Assembly (NCBI RefSeq): GCF_014633365.1
Contig: NW_026267104.1
Coordinates: 186,001 to 250,000, forward strand
Length of the DNA stretch: 64,000 bases
Origin: Diospyros lotus
Lineage: Eukaryota > Streptophyta > Magnoliopsida > Ericales > Ebenaceae
Direction of reading: 5' to 3'
In this document: piece after piece, positions 60,508 through 64,000 of the stretch
Layout: the number at the start of each line of letters is the position of its first letter
How positions within the stretch are numbered: position 1 is the first letter of the stretch
Translations under genes and position numbers: made by a program
Notes under the pieces: generated by a model
Told to the model about the DNA's origin: nothing
Databases searched by the model: none
Seen by the model: the letters and a program-made list of their open reading frames with translations, nothing else

Positions 60508-62424
60508 TGTAACGACCCATTAGAGGGCCCATTATTTATTCAAGAATTATTTAATTAATTATTGAAGCATTGATTAAGAGATTTTGCCAATTAATTATTT
60601 AATGTGGCAATTTAGAGATTTTAAAGGAAAAGAATAGCGTTTATTTCTTTTTAATGTTGGAGTTAAAGGAATTTGCCAAGGTGGCAATTTAGATTCTTAA
60701 TTGAGAGAATAGTATTTAAATAGCATTTAAATGACATTTATTTTGTAGAAATTAAATGCAAGGACATGAAGTTAATTTTGGAGTTTTATTATTATTTGAG
60801 AGTTTTAATAATAATTTTTGTATTATTATTAATTAAGTGGGACTATGTATTTAAAGAAGAATGAGAATCCATGTATGAGATGGAATTGGATTAAGAGTCT
60901 CCTAGTCCCAATAGGAGAAGGTTTTGAGAGTCTCAAAGTTCAATTAGGAGAGGGATTCCAAGTTATAAAAGGAAAGGGATCTAGGATTTTATGTCTATAT
61001 ATAGAGCCCATAGCTTAGCTTTTCTTCACATTACGTGAAGAACAGAAAGGCCAAGAGATAGCAGAGGCTTGCTAGAGTCTTCAGGATCGCTCCAGGGTTC
61101 GATCAGAGAGTTCTATCAGACAAGTATTCTTCCTGTAATCCCTTCCATTACAGGTTTATATCAGTTTTTCAGATTATTCCAGTTCTTCATTGAGTTCTTA
61201 GATTTTATATCAGTAAGCAGAGACGTATATATATATATATATGTGTGTATAACAGTGAAGTTATGAGCAAGTTTCATTAATCCTTATCCATTTTGGATTG
61301 CAAGTTCCATTAATCCTTATCCATTTTGGATTGCAAGTTCCAGTAATCCTAATCCATTTTGGATTGCAAGTTCTATTAACCCTCATCCATTTTGGATTGT
61401 AAGTTCCAGTAATCCTTATCCATTTTGGATTGCAAGTTCCATTAATCCTTATCCATTTTGGATTGCAAGTTCCAGTAATCCTAATCCATTTTGGATTGCA
61501 AGTTCCAGTAATCCTCATCCATTTTGGATTGCAAGTTCCAGTAATCCTTATCCATTTTGGATTGCAAGTTCCAATAATCCTTATCCATTTTGGATTGCAA
61601 GTTCTATTAATCCTTATCCATTTTGGATTGCAAGTTCTATTAATCCTCATCCATTTTGGATTGCAAGTTCCAGTAATCCTTATCCATTTTGGATTGCAAG
61701 TTCTATTAATCCTCATCCACTTTGGATTGCAAGTTCTATTAATCCTCATCCATTTTGGATTGCAAGTTCCAGTAATCCTTATCCATTTTGGATTGCAAGT
61801 TCTATTAATCCTTATCCATTTTGGATTGCAAGTTCTATTACTCTAAGTTCTAATATCCGGATACCTTGTATCGTATCCGGATGTATCTAAAGTTCTTCAA
61901 GTATGATATCCGAATGGTTTGTTTATACATCCGAAAAGGTCAAGATAATATCCAGATGTCTCGCCTGATATCCAGATGCCTCCCTCAAAAGTTGAATTTT
62001 TCATTCGAATAGTCCCCAATTATATCTGAATGCATCAGTGAGATATCCGGAGGACCAAAATCATATCCGGATGTCCTAGTTCATATCCAAATACTTCCCA
62101 GCATATCCGAATAGCTTCTTCTTTGAATGTCAGTGTATCCGGATGAGTCTTCTTCATATCTGGATGTCTTTCTTCTTATCCTGATATCCTTTCTGATATC
62201 CAGATGACTTTTCCTGAAATCTAATTTAGCTTCCAGTGAGTCCTAATTCAAGTTTAATTCAATTAATGTATTCAATACCTTCCAACATTGAATTCATAAG
62301 CCAGAACATGACAAGTTAATCATACCCATACCCTAAATCATAGTTCATTGAATCTTTGTATTCTAATATATAGATGAAGATCATATCATGTTCAGCATTA
62401 TTATAACATGATCAGCATTATTTT
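60508..62424 (+). mobile_element. LTR-B copy 2, 3'-truncated
   Basis: Collinear with 39948-41960, starting TGTAACGACCCATTAGAGGG. It has a 17-unit 33-bp minisatellite (61268-61828) and the ATCCGGAT cluster (61853-62212). Similarity stops near 62424 (CAGCATTATTTT), so the last ~0.8 kb including the GTGTTACA end is missing and no TSD can be shown. Confidence 0.88.
61268..61828. repeat. 33-bp minisatellite in LTR-B copy 2, 17 units
   Basis: Same unit as 40702-41361, with three fewer copies. The long open frames across it on both strands are artefacts of a period divisible by three. Confidence 0.95.
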
Positions 62425-64000
62425 TTAAAGTGAAGCAAGATCGCTACGGGGCAAGCAGCGTAGTTCAAAATTTTGAACCTAACCCCGATCCCGGCGATTG
62501 GATCAACGTCGAAATCAAATAATCACATACATAATAAAGTAAATCTAACCTTTAGATTTTTAAGTCGTTTGCGGATTCAAGCCGTCCAAGTGTCCGGCCT
62601 CTAACTTGTGATACGCGGCGCGCGTCCGTTGGCGAGGAGAGCGGAATGGGAGTGCTAGCTGCTTCTCCTAACAAGGCTTATGAATGGACGGGAAAATAAT
62701 TGATTTTCAACTCTTGAAAACCAACAAAATAAGAGGCATCATTTTAGGCATCCCATAAAGGGCTATTTATAAATAAGCAACCTCCTAGGGTTTTCCCAAA
62801 CCCTAGGGGACATGGATTGGGCTAGCCCATTAATCCTAGTCCAACTAGAAATTAAAGTGGCCCAAATTCATTTATAAATATGTGGCCCAAATCTAATTCA
62901 AGCCCAAATAATTAATATTTAATATTTGGCCCAAATCTTATTTAGCCCAAATATAATATTTATTATTTAATATTTGACCCAAATCTAATTTAGCTCAAAT
63001 ATTTAATTTAATTTAATATTTGGCCCAAATACTTTATTTGGCCCAAGTATTAAATTAAGCCCAAATTATTAAATTAGAAACTTCTTTCTAATTTAATCAT
63101 TAAGTTAGAAACTACTTTCTAATTTAATCAATTGCTATTTTAGGAAACCTTTTCCTTTATGACGACCCCTCGTCATATCGACGTCATTACGTCTGTTTGT
63201 TCTTTTCCCGTGAGAACCTACGACGGCACAACTTCTTGCCGAAGTGTCCCACTTAACCATACGTCCGCTTTCCTAGTTTAAGCCAGGGACCGTGCATATT
63301 GCGTATGACTCATTAGGCTCCCGAATATGTTGGCAATGTGTCGGTACGAACACATAAGACAAGATTGGCCTCTAGCAAGGTATCATGCCTACCCAATTAT
63401 TTAGAAGGATTCATAATCCGCAAATAACCTTTCACGAGCATGGTTACCGTGTAATTCGATCCTCTCGTCAATGTATCCTATGTGATCTCAAGTTGGCAAT
63501 GTGTTGCTTGATTATGATCACATAAGTCTTTCTTCGGTTATCCGGATATCTACACTTAATAGAAAGTGAATCAATAACTCCTTATTGATCTCTTTCACCA
63601 TGGCCATGGATTTAAAGTGAATATCCACCGAAGGCGCCTTAGATACATCATCCTCTATCAAGGGATAGACGAGTCTCATCTTAGTTATGCACCCATCTCC
63701 ATAAGCCTCACGATATGCCCAACGATCGCCCACGTGCAGCCTTTATCTAGGCCCATCAAAACGATGTCAAAGCATATCGGTCTTCTTATGAGATGACCGT
63801 GACAACCTCAGGTCCAAGGATTAGTTACACCCATCTCATATGAGAATTCCATCAACATTTAACCAAAATGGATTCTCATGGCGAGTCATGTCCAGTGACA
63901 TGTTCTCCAAGATTGGTCACCTATGTACTTGTCTAGGCATCCCCATGCCTATGGGTGTGAGTCCCCCATTGCTATCACATAGCAAAAACATAGCACATAC
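62425..64000 (-). mobile_element. Probable LTR or promoter region of another retrotransposon, incomplete
   Basis: In the minus direction there is a TATA box (TATAAATAG, 62763-62771). Ahead of it is an upstream region with many TTTGGGC / AATATTTGGGCC repeats (62870-63060). No coding sequence, PBS or element ends are visible and the right end lies beyond the window. The layout is that of an LTR U3-R region on the minus strand. Superfamily not determined. Confidence 0.4.
62763..62771 (-). promoter_or_regulatory. TATA box, minus strand
   Basis: TTTATAAATAGCCC in sense, preceded by the AT-rich TTTGGGC repeat region. Confidence 0.45.

Overview
The window is plant nuclear heterochromatin: a large tandem satellite array invaded by several LTR retrotransposons. 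Evidence is the ~188-bp satellite, tRNA-iMet and tRNA-Asp type primer-binding sites, TG...CA LTR ends with 5-bp target-site duplications (TSDs), long AT-rich LTRs, and the complete absence of ordinary host genes, tRNAs or rRNAs. It fits a centromeric or pericentromeric region of an angiosperm. I cannot name the species.

Layout. (1) 1-36522 is a satellite array of ~188-bp monomers in higher-order arrangements, split into three blocks (1-9246, 12349-15954, 29654-36522). The first gap is a 3.1-kb solo LTR (family A, 9247-12348, TSD TTAGT). The second gap (15955-29653) is an Athila-type Ty3/gypsy retrotransposon on the minus strand, present as ~1.45 head-to-tail units of a 9.46-kb period. It joins the satellite at microhomologies, without a TSD. 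(2) 36523-64000 is nested LTR-retrotransposon sequence. It holds an LTR-C element with an iMet PBS, split by a solo LTR-B (39948-42767, TSD TTTAT); a second LTR-C in the opposite orientation; and an unclassified element interrupted by a complete, young, non-coding LTR element (46630-55842, TSD CCACC). Further right lie a second LTR-A split by another solo LTR (56579-58349, TSD TAGGT), an LTR with a TGGCGC-type PBS (58729-60508), a second truncated LTR-B (60508-62424), and an LTR-like end piece.

The most notable content is in the Athila unit. Its pol ORF (RT-RNase H-integrase, 24130-27267) is open, but gag and protease are missing: pol starts ~100 bp from the PBS. Between pol and the 3' LTR, where Athila elements normally carry an env-like ORF, there are two sense-strand genes instead. 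One encodes an apparently intact LOG-family cytokinin-activating phosphoribohydrolase (21915-22574). The other encodes a small basic cysteine-rich protein (22742-23230) whose layout recalls the cysteine-rich nucleic-acid-binding proteins / silencing suppressors of some plant RNA viruses. The pair is bracketed by near-identical PPT-like C6 tracts, and degenerate pieces of the cysteine-rich gene recur downstream of LOG. I regard this as a candidate cargo-carrying retrotransposon and the best candidate for something undescribed.

Most small open frames in the window come from satellite or minisatellite periodicity or from low-complexity LTR sequence, and are not annotated as genes.
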